A stretch of DNA of 64,000 bases from Actinomycetales bacterium (GTDB lineage Bacteria > Actinomycetota > Actinomycetes > Mycobacteriales > Micromonosporaceae), in NCBI GenBank assembly GCA_002919305.1, contig PKFB01000033.1:1-64000 (forward strand), given 5' to 3'. Below are positions 28,859 through 37,491 of this stretch, in pieces. How positions within the stretch are numbered: position 1 is the first letter of the stretch; every line of letters begins with the position of its first letter. A program made the position numbers and the translations under genes. The notes beneath the pieces were generated by a model. It did no database searches, was not told the DNA's origin, and saw only the letters and a list, made by a program, of their open reading frames with translations.

Positions 28859-29788
28859 GTGAGTCCTCTGCTAGGCCGGCGGCGGTCGAGGCCCTCAAAC
28901 TTCCAGCGTGCCGCTGAGGGGTCGATGACCCTCATCGAGCACCTGCGTGAGCTGCGCAGCAGGCTGTTTAAGGCCTGCCTGGGCATCGTCGGGGGAATGG
29001 CGATTGCCCTGTTCTTTGCGCAGGACCTGCTGGTGTTCCTGACCGACCCCTACTGTGACTATCAGGAGGAGATGGCCCGGCGGGCAGCCGAAGTCGGCGC
29101 CCAGGTGCAGGTGAGCAATCAGTGCGGGTTCGCTCTGAACAACCCGACTGATGTCTTCATGCTCACGCTCCGGACAGCTTTGTACGCCGGGCTCATCATC
29201 GGTGCGCCGATCTGGCTGTACCAGTTGTGGGCCTTCATCGCGCCCGGCTTGCATCGTCACGAGCGCCGCTACACCTACATCTTCGCCTCAGTCGCGTTCC
29301 CGCTGTTCGTCGCGGGCGCCACGCTGGCCTACCTGGTGGTGGAGCACGGCCTGGAGTTCTTCCTCGGGCTGTCAGAGGATTACCAGCTGACGGTCAACCT
29401 CAACGGCTACTACAGCTTCATCACCGGCGTCATGCTGCTGTTCGGGGTGGGGTTTGAGTTCCCACTGATCGTGGTGATGCTCAACTTCACCGGCCTGGTG
29501 AGCGCTCGTAGGCTGCTCGGTTGGTGGCGGGTCGCGGTGTTCTGCTGCTTCCTGTTCGCCGCGATCGTCACCCCCACACCAGACCCGTTCGGGATGACGG
29601 CGCTGGCGCTTCCCATGGCGCTGATGTACTTCGGTGCAGTGGGAGTCGCGTTCCTCAACGACCGTCGACGCCGCGCCCGTGATCCGTACGCCGGATTGTC
29701 GGACGACGAGGCGTCCCCCTTGGAGGATGTCGCCCCGATCAGCCCGGCAGCGCCGCTCGACCGGTCCGTGGATGAGGACAGCACCTGA
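28859..29788 (+). CDS. tatC: Sec-independent translocase subunit TatC
   Basis: 309 aa integral membrane receptor for twin-arginine signal peptides. The N-terminal hallmark MTLIEHLRELRSRLFK is followed by six transmembrane helices, with NPTDVFM before the second and FGVGFEFPLIVVML and TPDPFGMTALALP in the last helices. The C-terminal about 55 residues are a charged tail. GTG start. Co-transcribed with tatA. Confidence 0.96.
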   Translation: MSPLLGRRRSRPSNFQRAAEGSMTLIEHLRELRSRLFKACLGIVGGMAIALFFAQDLLVFLTDPYCDYQEEMARRAAEVGAQVQVSNQCGFALNNPTDVFMLTLRTALYAGLIIGAPIWLYQLWAFIAPGLHRHERRYTYIFASVAFPLFVAGATLAYLVVEHGLEFFLGLSEDYQLTVNLNGYYSFITGVMLLFGVGFEFPLIVVMLNFTGLVSARRLLGWWRVAVFCCFLFAAIVTPTPDPFGMTALALPMALMYFGAVGVAFLNDRRRRARDPYAGLSDDEASPLEDVAPISPAAPLDRSVDEDST

Positions 29789-29885
29789 TCGGTGCGGGCG
29801 GTGAGCCCGCCCGGCCCACGGGATTCGGGAGGGAACACGGGGAGGGCGTCGCATGTGGCGCCCTCCAGGCGGTACGGTGCCGTGC

Positions 29886-30842
29886 ATGCTGAGCTCTGAC
29901 ACCCCGGACGGTCAAGGGAAACCCGTCACCACCAGTGACACATTGGTCGTATTGACCAATCCACGTGCGGGAAAGGGGCGGGGGGCCCGCGCCACCGGTG
30001 AGGTGCTGGAGCTACTGCGGACCAGTGGCCTGACGATCCAGCCCGTGACTCCCAACGGCGCTGAGGAGGCTGAGCAGGCCTGCGCCGAGGCGGTGGCCTC
30101 CGGGGCCCGAGGCGTGGTGGTTCTCGGGGGCGACGGCACCATTCACGTGGCGTTGCAGGCGCTCGCCGGCAGCGGGGTTCCCCTGGGGATCGTCCCCGTT
30201 GGCACCGGCAACGACCTGGTGGGCTCTCTGGGGCTGCCGACCGAGCCTCAGGCGGCGGCTGCGGCGATTGTGACAGCGGTGCGGGCCGGACACACCCGGG
30301 TGATCGATCTCGCTCGAGTCACCACCGAGGCCGGGGTGAGTCGGTGGTACGCCACCACCCTCGCGGCCGGGTTCGACTCCGCGGTCGCCGATCGGGTCAA
30401 TCGCATGCGCTGGCCGCGCGGGCCCCTGCGGTACCACGTGGCGGTGCTGGTCGAGCTCGCCCGGCTGCGGGTCCGCGAGTTCCAGATCACCGTGGACGGG
30501 ACAACGCACACCGTGCCGGGGATTTTCGCCGCGGTGGGGAACACCGGTTGGTATGGCAGTGGGGCACCGGTCTGCCCCCAGGCAGACCCGGCCGACGGAC
30601 TGCTGGATGTCACGGTCGCAGGACCGGTCGGCCGCCTCACCCTGATCCGGCTGAAACCGCTGCTGTATCGGGGGGAGCACCTCGGACACCCTCTGGTGCG
30701 GACGTTCCGAGGGGCCACGATCCGTCTGGAGGCCGACGGCGTGATCGGGTACGCGGACGGTGAGCGGATCGCGCCGTTGCCGCTGGAACTCACCGCCGTC
30801 CCGGGCGCTCTACGGCTGCTGGCCAGCCCGCAGGCGGGCTGA
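29886..30842 (+). CDS. Diacylglycerol/sphingosine kinase-family lipid kinase
   Basis: 318 aa from ATG 29886. DAGK catalytic domain: LTNPRAGKGRG (ATP site), GARGVVVLGGDGTIHVAL (GGDGT signature) and GIVPVGTGNDLVGSLGLP. The C-terminal lobe has the all-beta pattern typical of DgkB/YegS. Phosphorylates diacylglycerol or a related lipid, acting at the membrane. TACGGT (29873-29878) lies 7 nt upstream of the ATG, again a leaderless start. Substrate unproven. Confidence 0.9.
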   Translation: MLSSDTPDGQGKPVTTSDTLVVLTNPRAGKGRGARATGEVLELLRTSGLTIQPVTPNGAEEAEQACAEAVASGARGVVVLGGDGTIHVALQALAGSGVPLGIVPVGTGNDLVGSLGLPTEPQAAAAAIVTAVRAGHTRVIDLARVTTEAGVSRWYATTLAAGFDSAVADRVNRMRWPRGPLRYHVAVLVELARLRVREFQITVDGTTHTVPGIFAAVGNTGWYGSGAPVCPQADPADGLLDVTVAGPVGRLTLIRLKPLLYRGEHLGHPLVRTFRGATIRLEADGVIGYADGERIAPLPLELTAVPGALRLLASPQAG

Positions 30843-30954
30843 GCGGCCACGGCGGCTCAGCCACAGCGCCCTTACCGGCCGACAGGGTCCGCACCGGGCG
30901 AGCGACGCCCACCCGGTGCGGACACGAGCCGGTCCAGCCCGGTCAGCGCCCGTG

Positions 30955-31674
30955 TCAGGGCAACAGATCGAGAACGGCGCGCAGACCGTGGGGTTTTCCG
31001 GGGGCGGAGGCCGGTAGCAGCAGCGTCGGGCAGCCTGCGGCGGCGGCGCCGGCGTCAGCGTTGCTGTCACCGACCATCAGGGCCTCCTCCGGTTCCACAT
31101 CCAGCGCCGCGCACGCGTACCGGAAGATCGCCCGGTCGGGTTTGCAGCGTCCTATCTCGTAGGACAACACCCACGTGGAGATGTACTTACTGATGCCCAA
31201 CGCATCGGCCACGGGCCGCAGATCGAATCCCACGTTGCTCACCACCGCCACCGGGACTTCCCGTTCCGCCAACTCACGCAGCGTGGGCACCGTGTCCGGG
31301 TAGAGCACCCACCCGTCGGCCGTCAACAGACGGTCGTAGAGCGCGTCCGGCAATCCGGGGATTCCCGAGTCCACCGTGGCCGCCAGGCCCGTGTACGCCT
31401 CCCGGTGGGCGTAGGGAGACAGATCACGTTCGGCCCAGACCTCCGCCAGGTGGGGCGGGATGCGGTTGGGGAGCGGACCCCCTGCCCGGCCGGCCGCCAC
31501 CAGGTTGTCCGCCAGCGCGGTCGCACGCAGCGGATCGAGCTCAACACCGCAGGCTGCGGCGGCGAGCGTCACCCAGCGATGGGGCTCCTCGACCTGGGCG
31601 AGGGTTCCGTGGAAGTCGAACAGAACGGCGTGGATTGGGCGTCGAAAGGTCGCATCCGGCACGCCGTGCACCAT
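30955..31674 (-). CDS. HAD-superfamily hydrolase with DFHGT motif
   Basis: 239 aa from ATG 31674; the longer frame to 31917 runs into helY. HAD motif I reads LFDFHGTL, so the nucleophile Asp is kept but the second Asp of DxDxT is His. Motif II VSNVGFD, motif III Lys in RCKPDRAIF and motif IV VGDSNADAG are present. A four-helix cap lies between motifs I and II (subfamily IA). Phosphatase activity is likely, but the general acid/base is changed. Its start is 42 bp from the divergent helY start. Confidence 0.85.
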   Translation of the reverse strand: MVHGVPDATFRRPIHAVLFDFHGTLAQVEEPHRWVTLAAAACGVELDPLRATALADNLVAAGRAGGPLPNRIPPHLAEVWAERDLSPYAHREAYTGLAATVDSGIPGLPDALYDRLLTADGWVLYPDTVPTLRELAEREVPVAVVSNVGFDLRPVADALGISKYISTWVLSYEIGRCKPDRAIFRYACAALDVEPEEALMVGDSNADAGAAAAGCPTLLLPASAPGKPHGLRAVLDLLP

Positions 31675-31716
31675 ACCCAGCCGGTGTTCGGCCTCTGCTC
31701 GCATAGCCTTGCAGGT

Positions 31717-34461
31717 ATGACGAGCCCCGCCGAGCGCTACAGCGCCGCCCGTCGCCGGGCCGCCTATCCCGCGCTCGCCGACTTCACTGCCGAGTTGGAT
31801 TTCACCCTCGATGATTTTCAACGGGAGGCTTGCCAGGCACTGGAGAAAGGCAGTGGCGTCCTGGTATGTGCCCCTACGGGGGCTGGGAAGACTGTGGTCG
31901 GGGAGTTCGCCGTGCACCTGGCGTTACGCCAGGGCCGCAAGTGCTTCTACACCACCCCGATCAAGGCGCTGTCGAACCAGAAGTACAACGACCTGGTCCG
32001 TCGCTACGGTCCGGAACGCGTCGGACTGCTGACCGGCGACAACGCGATCAACGGCGATGCGCCGGTGGTGGTGATGACCACCGAGGTGCTGCGGAACATG
32101 CTCTACACCGCCTCGCCGGCCCTCGAGGGCCTGTCCTACGTGGTGATGGACGAGGTCCACTACTTGGCCGACCGCTTCCGGGGCGCGGTGTGGGAAGAGG
32201 TGATCATCCACCTGCCGCTGTCAGTGACATTGGTCTCACTGTCGGCTACCGTCTCCAACGCCGAGGAGTTCGCCGACTGGCTGGTCACCGTCCGCGGCCA
32301 CACCGAGGTGGTGGTCGACGAACACCGGCCGGTCCCGCTGTGGCAGCACATGCTGGTGGGGCGGCGGATGTTCGACCTGTTCCACGACCCCACCGCTGCC
32401 CGGAAGCACGAGGTGAACCCCGAGCTGTTGCGGTACACCCGGGAGCTGACACGGCGTATTGAATGGGGTCGACCCGATCCGAGGGATCGGCGGGGCCGCG
32501 GGTGGCGACCGCGGCGCTGGCAACCCCCCAGCCGCCCGGAGGTGATCGCTCGGCTGGACCGGGAAGGGCTCCTCCCGGCGATCTCCTTCATCTTCAGCCG
32601 GGCTGGCTGTGACGACGCCGTGCGGCAGTGCCTCCGGGCCGGGCTGCGCCTGACCAGCCCCGACGAGCGGGCTGAGATCCGCCACATCGCCCAGACCCGC
32701 ACCGCCCACCTCGCACCCGAAGACCTGGCCGTGCTGGGGTACTGGGAGTGGCTCGACGGGCTTGAACACGGGTTGGCGGCCCACCACGCCGGGTTACTGC
32801 CGGTGTTCAAGGAGGTCGTGGAGGAGCTGTTCGTGCGGGGTCTGGTCAAGGCGGTCTTCGCCACCGAGACCCTCGCCCTGGGGATCAACATGCCGGCCCG
32901 TTCGGTGGTGCTGGAACGGATGGTGAAGTTCAACGGCGAAACCCACGCCGACATCACCCCCGGCGAGTACACCCAGCTCACGGGTCGGGCCGGACGGCGC
33001 GGTATCGACATTGAGGGCCATGCCGTGGTGATCTGGTCCCCGGAGATCGACCCCCGTCACGTGGCCGGGCTGGCCTCCACCCGCACCTACCCGCTGCGCT
33101 CCAGCTTCCGCCCGTCGTACAACATGGCGGTCAACCTGATCGCCACCGTGGGCGCTGAACGCGCCCGTGAGCTGCTGGAGGCCAGCTTCGCCCAGTTCCA
33201 GGCCGACCGGTCGGTGGTGGGGCTGTCGCGGCAGGTGCGCCGCAACGAGGAAGCTATGGAACGGATGGCAGGGGAGGCGACGTGTCATCTGGGCGACTTC
33301 GCCGAGTACTACGCCATCCGCAGCGCCATCGCCGAGCGGGAGCGGATGCTGGCGCGGGAAGGCGCTGCGCAGCGCCGGGCCGCGGCCCTGCAGTCGCTGG
33401 AGCGGCTGAGGGTGGGAGATGTGATCGCGATCCCCAGTGGGAAACGGGCCGGCTTGGCGGTGGTGCTTGACCCGGGGAACGCAGGATTCGGAGAGCCCAG
33501 GCCGATGGTGCTCACCGAGCAGCGGTGGGCTGGACGGGTGCCCGCTGCGGACTTCACCACCCCGGTGCAGCCTTTGGCCCGGATCCGGGTGCCGCGGAAC
33601 TTCAATCCCCGCTCCCCGCAGGCCCGTCGTGACCTCGCGTCCACCCTACGAAATAGTGGGGCCGTTCCGCCGCGTCGGGTCCGCCGTAACCGGTCGCTCG
33701 CGGCCGACGACACTGAGCTGCCGCGGCTGCGTACCCTGCTACGCCGGCACCCCTGCCATGGCTGCTCCGAGCGGGAGGACCATGCCCGGTGGGCCGAACG
33801 CCGCGCCCGCCTGGCCCGGGAGACCGAGGCGCTACGCGCCAAGGTCGCCGGCCGGACCGGCTCTCTGGTGCGCACCTTCGATCAGGTCTGCGAGCTGCTG
33901 CGGGAGCGCGGCTACCTGGAGATCATCGACGGCGAGGAGCGGGTGACCCCGAGCGGTCGGATCCTCTCCCGGATCTGGACCGAGGCCGATCTGCTGGTCG
34001 CCGAGTGTCTACGCACGGGCGTCTGGGAGGGTCTCGACCCCGCCGAACTTGCTGCCGCCGTATCGATGATCGTTTACGAGGCGCGGCGTGAGGGCGAGGA
34101 GCGGGCCGCGGTCCCCCGGGGTCGGGTCGCCGACGCGGTCAACGACACGCTCAAGCTGTGGGCGGAGCTGGAGACCGCTGAAACCGAGCGTGGTCTGTCC
34201 CTCACCCGTGAGCCGGATCTGGGCTTCGTGTGGCCTCTGTACCGATGGGCGCGCGGCGAGTCCTTGTCCAGGGTGCTGGGCAGTGTTCACGGCTTGGACG
34301 GCGACATGCCGGCCGGTGACTTTGTCCGGTGGGTCCGTCAAGTCATCGACCTGCTCGGCCAGATCGTGCAGGCGGCTGGATCGAGCCCGCTGGTTCCGGT
34401 CGCCCAGCAGGCCATCAGCGCGATCACTCGTGGCATCGTCGCTCACTCCAGCGTCGGCTGA
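31717..34461 (+). CDS. helY: Ski2-like DEAD/DEAH RNA helicase HelY
   Basis: 914 aa. ATP-dependent superfamily-2 helicase. Q-region LDFTLDDFQREACQAL, motif I APTGAGKT, motif II VMDEVHYLADR, motif III SLSATVSN, and motif VI QLTGRAGRRGIDIEG. A long C-terminal region (from about residue 450) has arch-like and helical-bundle segments, as in Ski2/Mtr4 relatives, for RNA processing or turnover. Start ATG 31717 lies 7 nt after TAGCCT (31704-31709) with no ribosome binding site; frames reaching back to 31405 overlap the HAD gene and are rejected. Confidence 0.94.
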   Translation: MTSPAERYSAARRRAAYPALADFTAELDFTLDDFQREACQALEKGSGVLVCAPTGAGKTVVGEFAVHLALRQGRKCFYTTPIKALSNQKYNDLVRRYGPERVGLLTGDNAINGDAPVVVMTTEVLRNMLYTASPALEGLSYVVMDEVHYLADRFRGAVWEEVIIHLPLSVTLVSLSATVSNAEEFADWLVTVRGHTEVVVDEHRPVPLWQHMLVGRRMFDLFHDPTAARKHEVNPELLRYTRELTRRIEWGRPDPRDRRGRGWRPRRWQPPSRPEVIARLDREGLLPAISFIFSRAGCDDAVRQCLRAGLRLTSPDERAEIRHIAQTRTAHLAPEDLAVLGYWEWLDGLEHGLAAHHAGLLPVFKEVVEELFVRGLVKAVFATETLALGINMPARSVVLERMVKFNGETHADITPGEYTQLTGRAGRRGIDIEGHAVVIWSPEIDPRHVAGLASTRTYPLRSSFRPSYNMAVNLIATVGAERARELLEASFAQFQADRSVVGLSRQVRRNEEAMERMAGEATCHLGDFAEYYAIRSAIAERERMLAREGAAQRRAAALQSLERLRVGDVIAIPSGKRAGLAVVLDPGNAGFGEPRPMVLTEQRWAGRVPAADFTTPVQPLARIRVPRNFNPRSPQARRDLASTLRNSGAVPPRRVRRNRSLAADDTELPRLRTLLRRHPCHGCSEREDHARWAERRARLARETEALRAKVAGRTGSLVRTFDQVCELLRERGYLEIIDGEERVTPSGRILSRIWTEADLLVAECLRTGVWEGLDPAELAAAVSMIVYEARREGEERAAVPRGRVADAVNDTLKLWAELETAETERGLSLTREPDLGFVWPLYRWARGESLSRVLGSVHGLDGDMPAGDFVRWVRQVIDLLGQIVQAAGSSPLVPVAQQAISAITRGIVAHSSVG

Positions 34462-34774
34462 GCCGGCGTCGCCACCGGCCTGTGCGTAGCGCCACGCGTG
34501 GCGGCCAGCGCGCGTCCTGGCCGCCACGGCTGTGGCGATGTCGGTTTCGGTATGGAACGGGCCCCGCACCCAGTGATCATCATTCGGCTACCTGATGGTC
34601 ACCGTGCGGGGCCTTTTCCGGTCCGGGCTTCTCCGAGGGCTGGGCTTCGCGCGGCGCGTGGCCCGCTACGTCAGCCGCTGCTGGGGCGGATGACAGGCGA
34701 AGCAACGGCGGGTCTGCCAGGGTAGGGAAGACGGGGCGGTAAAGGCCGGAGCCAGTCCACAGTGGGGAGGCGGC
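34462..34774. other. 313-bp gap with two stem-loops
   Basis: No gene seen. A perfect 12-bp dyad at 34497-34508/34517-34528 and the terminator at 34560-34617 lie here. The last 40 bases before 34775 carry GGGGAGG, the likely ribosome binding site of the flavoprotein gene. Confidence 0.6.
34560..34617 (+). terminator. Long-stem intrinsic terminator after helY
   Basis: GGCCCCGCAC (34560-34569) pairs with GTGCGGGGCC (34604-34613). Inside it, GTGATCATC pairs with GATGGTCAC (one wobble). TTTT follows immediately at 34614. A convincing rho-independent terminator. Confidence 0.85.
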
Positions 34775-36175
34775 ATGCCGGAGGAAGAGTTCGACGTCAT
34801 CGTCATCGGGGCTGGACCGGCCGGGGAGAACGTGGTCGCACGAGCGGCCCGGGGTGGGCTGAGCGTCGCGATCGTGGAGGCACACTTGGCGGGCGGGGAG
34901 TGCTCGTACTGGGCCTGTGTCCCGAGCAAGGCGTTGCTGCGGCCGGTGGAGCTGCGCGCCGCGGTGGAACGGCTCCCCGGGTTGTCACAGACTCGGCTGG
35001 ATCCGGCCGCCGTCCTGGCGCGGCGGGATGAGGCAGTCAGCCACTATGACGACAGCGGACAGGCGGACTGGATCAGCCAGGTCCCCGCGACCTTGGTGCG
35101 CGGGTGGGGCCGGCTGGATGGGCCACGTCGAGTACGCGTGGACAACGACCGGGTGTTGACGGCTCGGCACGCGGTCGTGGTGGCGGTCGGCAGCGCAGCG
35201 ATGATCCCTGACATCCCTGGGCTGGTTGAGGCCGCGCCGTGGACCAGTCATGAGGCCACCGGAGTACGCGCGGTGCCGCGCCGGCTGGCGGTGCTCGGCG
35301 GCGGGGTGGTCGCCTGTGAGATGGCGCAGGCTCTCCACGCCTTGGGTGCGGAAGAGACCACGATGCTGGTGCGAGGGGAGCGGCTGCTGGCCCGCACCGA
35401 GCCGTTCGTGGGGCAGATGATCGCCGATGCGTTCGGTAAGAACGGGATCGCGGTGCGGTTGGGCGTGGAGGTGGCCCGCGTGGAGCGGCCGTCGCCACAG
35501 GAGCCGGTCACACTGCGATTGACCGACGGGTTCACGCTGCAGGCCGATGAGCTGCTGGTGGCGACCGGGCGACGCCCGCTCACCGACGACATTGGACTGT
35601 CCAGTGTGGGTATTCCGGACGGCGGTTACCTCGAGGTCGACGACAGCATGCGGGTACGCGGCGTCGCCGGTGGCTGGCTGTACGCGGTGGGAGACGTCAC
35701 CGGGCGGAATCTGCTTACGCACATGGGCAAGTACCAGGCGCGGGTGTGCGGTGATGTCATCGCGGCCCGCGCTCGAGGACGCTCCGACGACGGCCCCGCC
35801 TTCCGCGCCTCCGCCGATAGCCGTGGGGCACCCCAGGTGATCTTCACTGATCCTCAGGTGGGCGCGGTCGGACTCACCGAGAGCCAGGCCAGAGAACAGG
35901 GGTACGCGGTGCGCACGGTGGAATACCCCCTCGACGCGGTGACCGGCACCTATCTGCGTGGTGGCGGTGCGGGGCGGGCCAAGGCCGTGGTGGATGCCGA
36001 CCGCCGGGTTCTGCTGGGGGTGACGTTTGTCGGGGCGGAGGTAGCGGAGCTGCTCCACGCGGCCACCATCGCGGTCACCGCCGAGGTGCCGTTGGAGCGG
36101 TTGTGGCACGCGGTGCCGGCCTTCCCCACGATGAGCGAGGTGTGGTTGCGGTTGCTGGAGGCCTACGGACTGTAG
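34775..36175 (+). CDS. FAD-dependent pyridine nucleotide-disulfide oxidoreductase (LpdA-like)
   Basis: 466 aa. N-terminal FAD motif IGAGPAGENV, redox disulfide Cys43-x4-Cys48 (GGECSYWACVPSKALL), NAD(P) motif VLGGGVVACEMAQAL and the FAD-phosphate motif YAVGDVTG. The C-terminal interface domain ends HAVPAFPTMSEVWLRLLEA. In lipoamide dehydrogenase and glutathione reductase this site is HPT(L/M)SE, giving the His-Glu proton relay; here Phe replaces the His just before PTMSE. So disulfide reduction of lipoamide type is doubtful and a quinone or NAD(P)H dehydrogenase role is possible. No ketoacid dehydrogenase genes are adjacent. Confidence 0.88.
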   Translation: MPEEEFDVIVIGAGPAGENVVARAARGGLSVAIVEAHLAGGECSYWACVPSKALLRPVELRAAVERLPGLSQTRLDPAAVLARRDEAVSHYDDSGQADWISQVPATLVRGWGRLDGPRRVRVDNDRVLTARHAVVVAVGSAAMIPDIPGLVEAAPWTSHEATGVRAVPRRLAVLGGGVVACEMAQALHALGAEETTMLVRGERLLARTEPFVGQMIADAFGKNGIAVRLGVEVARVERPSPQEPVTLRLTDGFTLQADELLVATGRRPLTDDIGLSSVGIPDGGYLEVDDSMRVRGVAGGWLYAVGDVTGRNLLTHMGKYQARVCGDVIAARARGRSDDGPAFRASADSRGAPQVIFTDPQVGAVGLTESQAREQGYAVRTVEYPLDAVTGTYLRGGGAGRAKAVVDADRRVLLGVTFVGAEVAELLHAATIAVTAEVPLERLWHAVPAFPTMSEVWLRLLEAYGL

Positions 36176-36534
36176 GAGCGCTGGGACGGGCCTCGGTCAC
36201 GGCGTCAGCGGTGGGGCGGACAGCGAGTGCGTACGGCGGTGCACAGCGGCGCCGCAAACCGGTATCAGCACGCAATGCATTGGTGATTAATGCAGGTTGG
36301 GTTTTGGGGGTCATCCGACTGTTCCAACCCTGAGGGTGTGCTGACCTATTTGTCATGGAACATCCGTGGGCTTCACATCGATTCTGGGGCGGACGAGCGA
36401 AGGGGAACCCAGGAGCGCCGGATAAACAGGGCTGCCGAGCCTGGGGAATCCGCAGCGAGCCAATGCCGCTAATTCCCGGCGCTGGCAGTCGAGAGGATCA
36501 TGCCGTAATCTTCCCCGACTATGGGGGGTGAGAT
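36176..36534. other. 359-bp AT-richer intergenic region
   Basis: No gene recognised. It has short dyads, GCATT-N7-AATGC near 36276-36292 and GGTTGGG...CCAACC near 36296-36330. Base composition drops in GC compared with flanking genes. The GPP34 gene ribosome binding site (GGGGGGTGAG) is at the right edge. Confidence 0.5.
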
Positions 36535-37182
36535 ATGAAGCAGCTTACTTTGGCCGATGAGCTGTTTCTACTTGGACAAGACGAGAAAAGCGGCAGGAGC
36601 GCCATCAGCGAGATTTCACTGGCCACCGGACTCGCCGGTGGTCTGCTGGGAGAGCTTCTGCTGGGCGGCATGATCCAACTGCAGGATGGGCGGGTCGCGC
36701 CGTTACGGCAACGCCCCCCTGCGGACTCGGTGACGCACGCGGTGCTTGAGCGGATTGTGGCCGAGCGGCGGCTGCTGACCATTCAGACATGGCTGAGCTA
36801 CATCAGGCAGGACGCCTACCCGGCGGTCGCGCGGCGTCTGGCGTTCACTGGTGTGGTGACCAGCGTGCGTACCACGGGCTGGCTGCGACGCACCCAGGTC
36901 CGCTATCCGGTGGTGGATCTCGGCGTGGCCGCGCGGCCCCGGATGCGGTTGCGGGCGATGCTGGCTGGGGAACGGCCCTGGGACCCATCCAGTGTGCTGC
37001 TGGCGTTGCTGGTCCGCGCCGTCGGCTTGGAGGAGGTCCTGGCCTTGGAGCTGACCGCTCGCCAGATTCGGGAACGCCTCGACCAGGTGGCTCAAAGCGC
37101 GCCACCACCGTTTGTCGAACTATCACGGGAAGTGGAGCAGGCCATCGCTTCCCCGAGCGTCGGGCATCGACGGCAGCACTGA
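36535..37182 (+). CDS. GPP34 (GOLPH3/Vps74-like) family protein
   Basis: 215 aa. N-terminal LTLADELFLLGQDEKSG and the following ALATGLAGGLLGELLL-like helix are typical of bacterial GPP34 proteins. The eukaryotic GOLPH3 fold binds phosphatidylinositol-4-phosphate; in actinomycetes these proteins are widespread and of unknown function, possibly at membranes or in secondary metabolism. Stand-alone gene between AT-richer flanks, in a place where relatives have the helY to exonuclease junction. Confidence 0.85.
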   Translation: MKQLTLADELFLLGQDEKSGRSAISEISLATGLAGGLLGELLLGGMIQLQDGRVAPLRQRPPADSVTHAVLERIVAERRLLTIQTWLSYIRQDAYPAVARRLAFTGVVTSVRTTGWLRRTQVRYPVVDLGVAARPRMRLRAMLAGERPWDPSSVLLALLVRAVGLEEVLALELTARQIRERLDQVAQSAPPPFVELSREVEQAIASPSVGHRRQH

Positions 37183-37491
37183 ATACCGTGATACGGGCCT
37201 CTCCGTAATCCGTGGCCTCGAATCATGAGGTGCAAGGCACGGGATATTCGACCGGGCCCGGAATCTTTAGTGAGGTGATGACTCACAAGCCGGATGCCGT
37301 CGCCTGAATCCAGGCTTCGCCTATAGGGAGAATTCAGGGATTAGGCATTACCCACGGACACATCGCGCGTCGTGCCGATAACTTCATGATCAATAAAGGG
37401 AAGGGGAGGGTGGGACGGCACACGGCGCGCGGGGCGTGTCCGAACCACCCTACTGAGCCGCCCGGCTCAGACGGCGGAGAAACGGCGGTGA
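37183..37491. other. 309-bp intergenic region between convergent genes
   Basis: No gene supported. It contains a GTGAG-N7-CTCAC dyad near 37270-37286 and the terminator-like dyad 37453-37470. AT content is locally higher around 37330-37410. Confidence 0.5.
37453..37470 (-). terminator. Small stem-loop downstream of the exonuclease gene
   Basis: CTGAGCCG-CC-CGGCTCAG, 8-bp arms around 2 nt (a 4-6 nt loop in RNA). It lies 21 nt beyond the stop of the leftward exonuclease gene. Confidence 0.5.

Noticed and set aside
34985-36109. 374-codon open frame on the minus strand
   Set aside because: Antisense shadow of the flavin oxidoreductase, rich in His/Arg/Pro, with no start signal.
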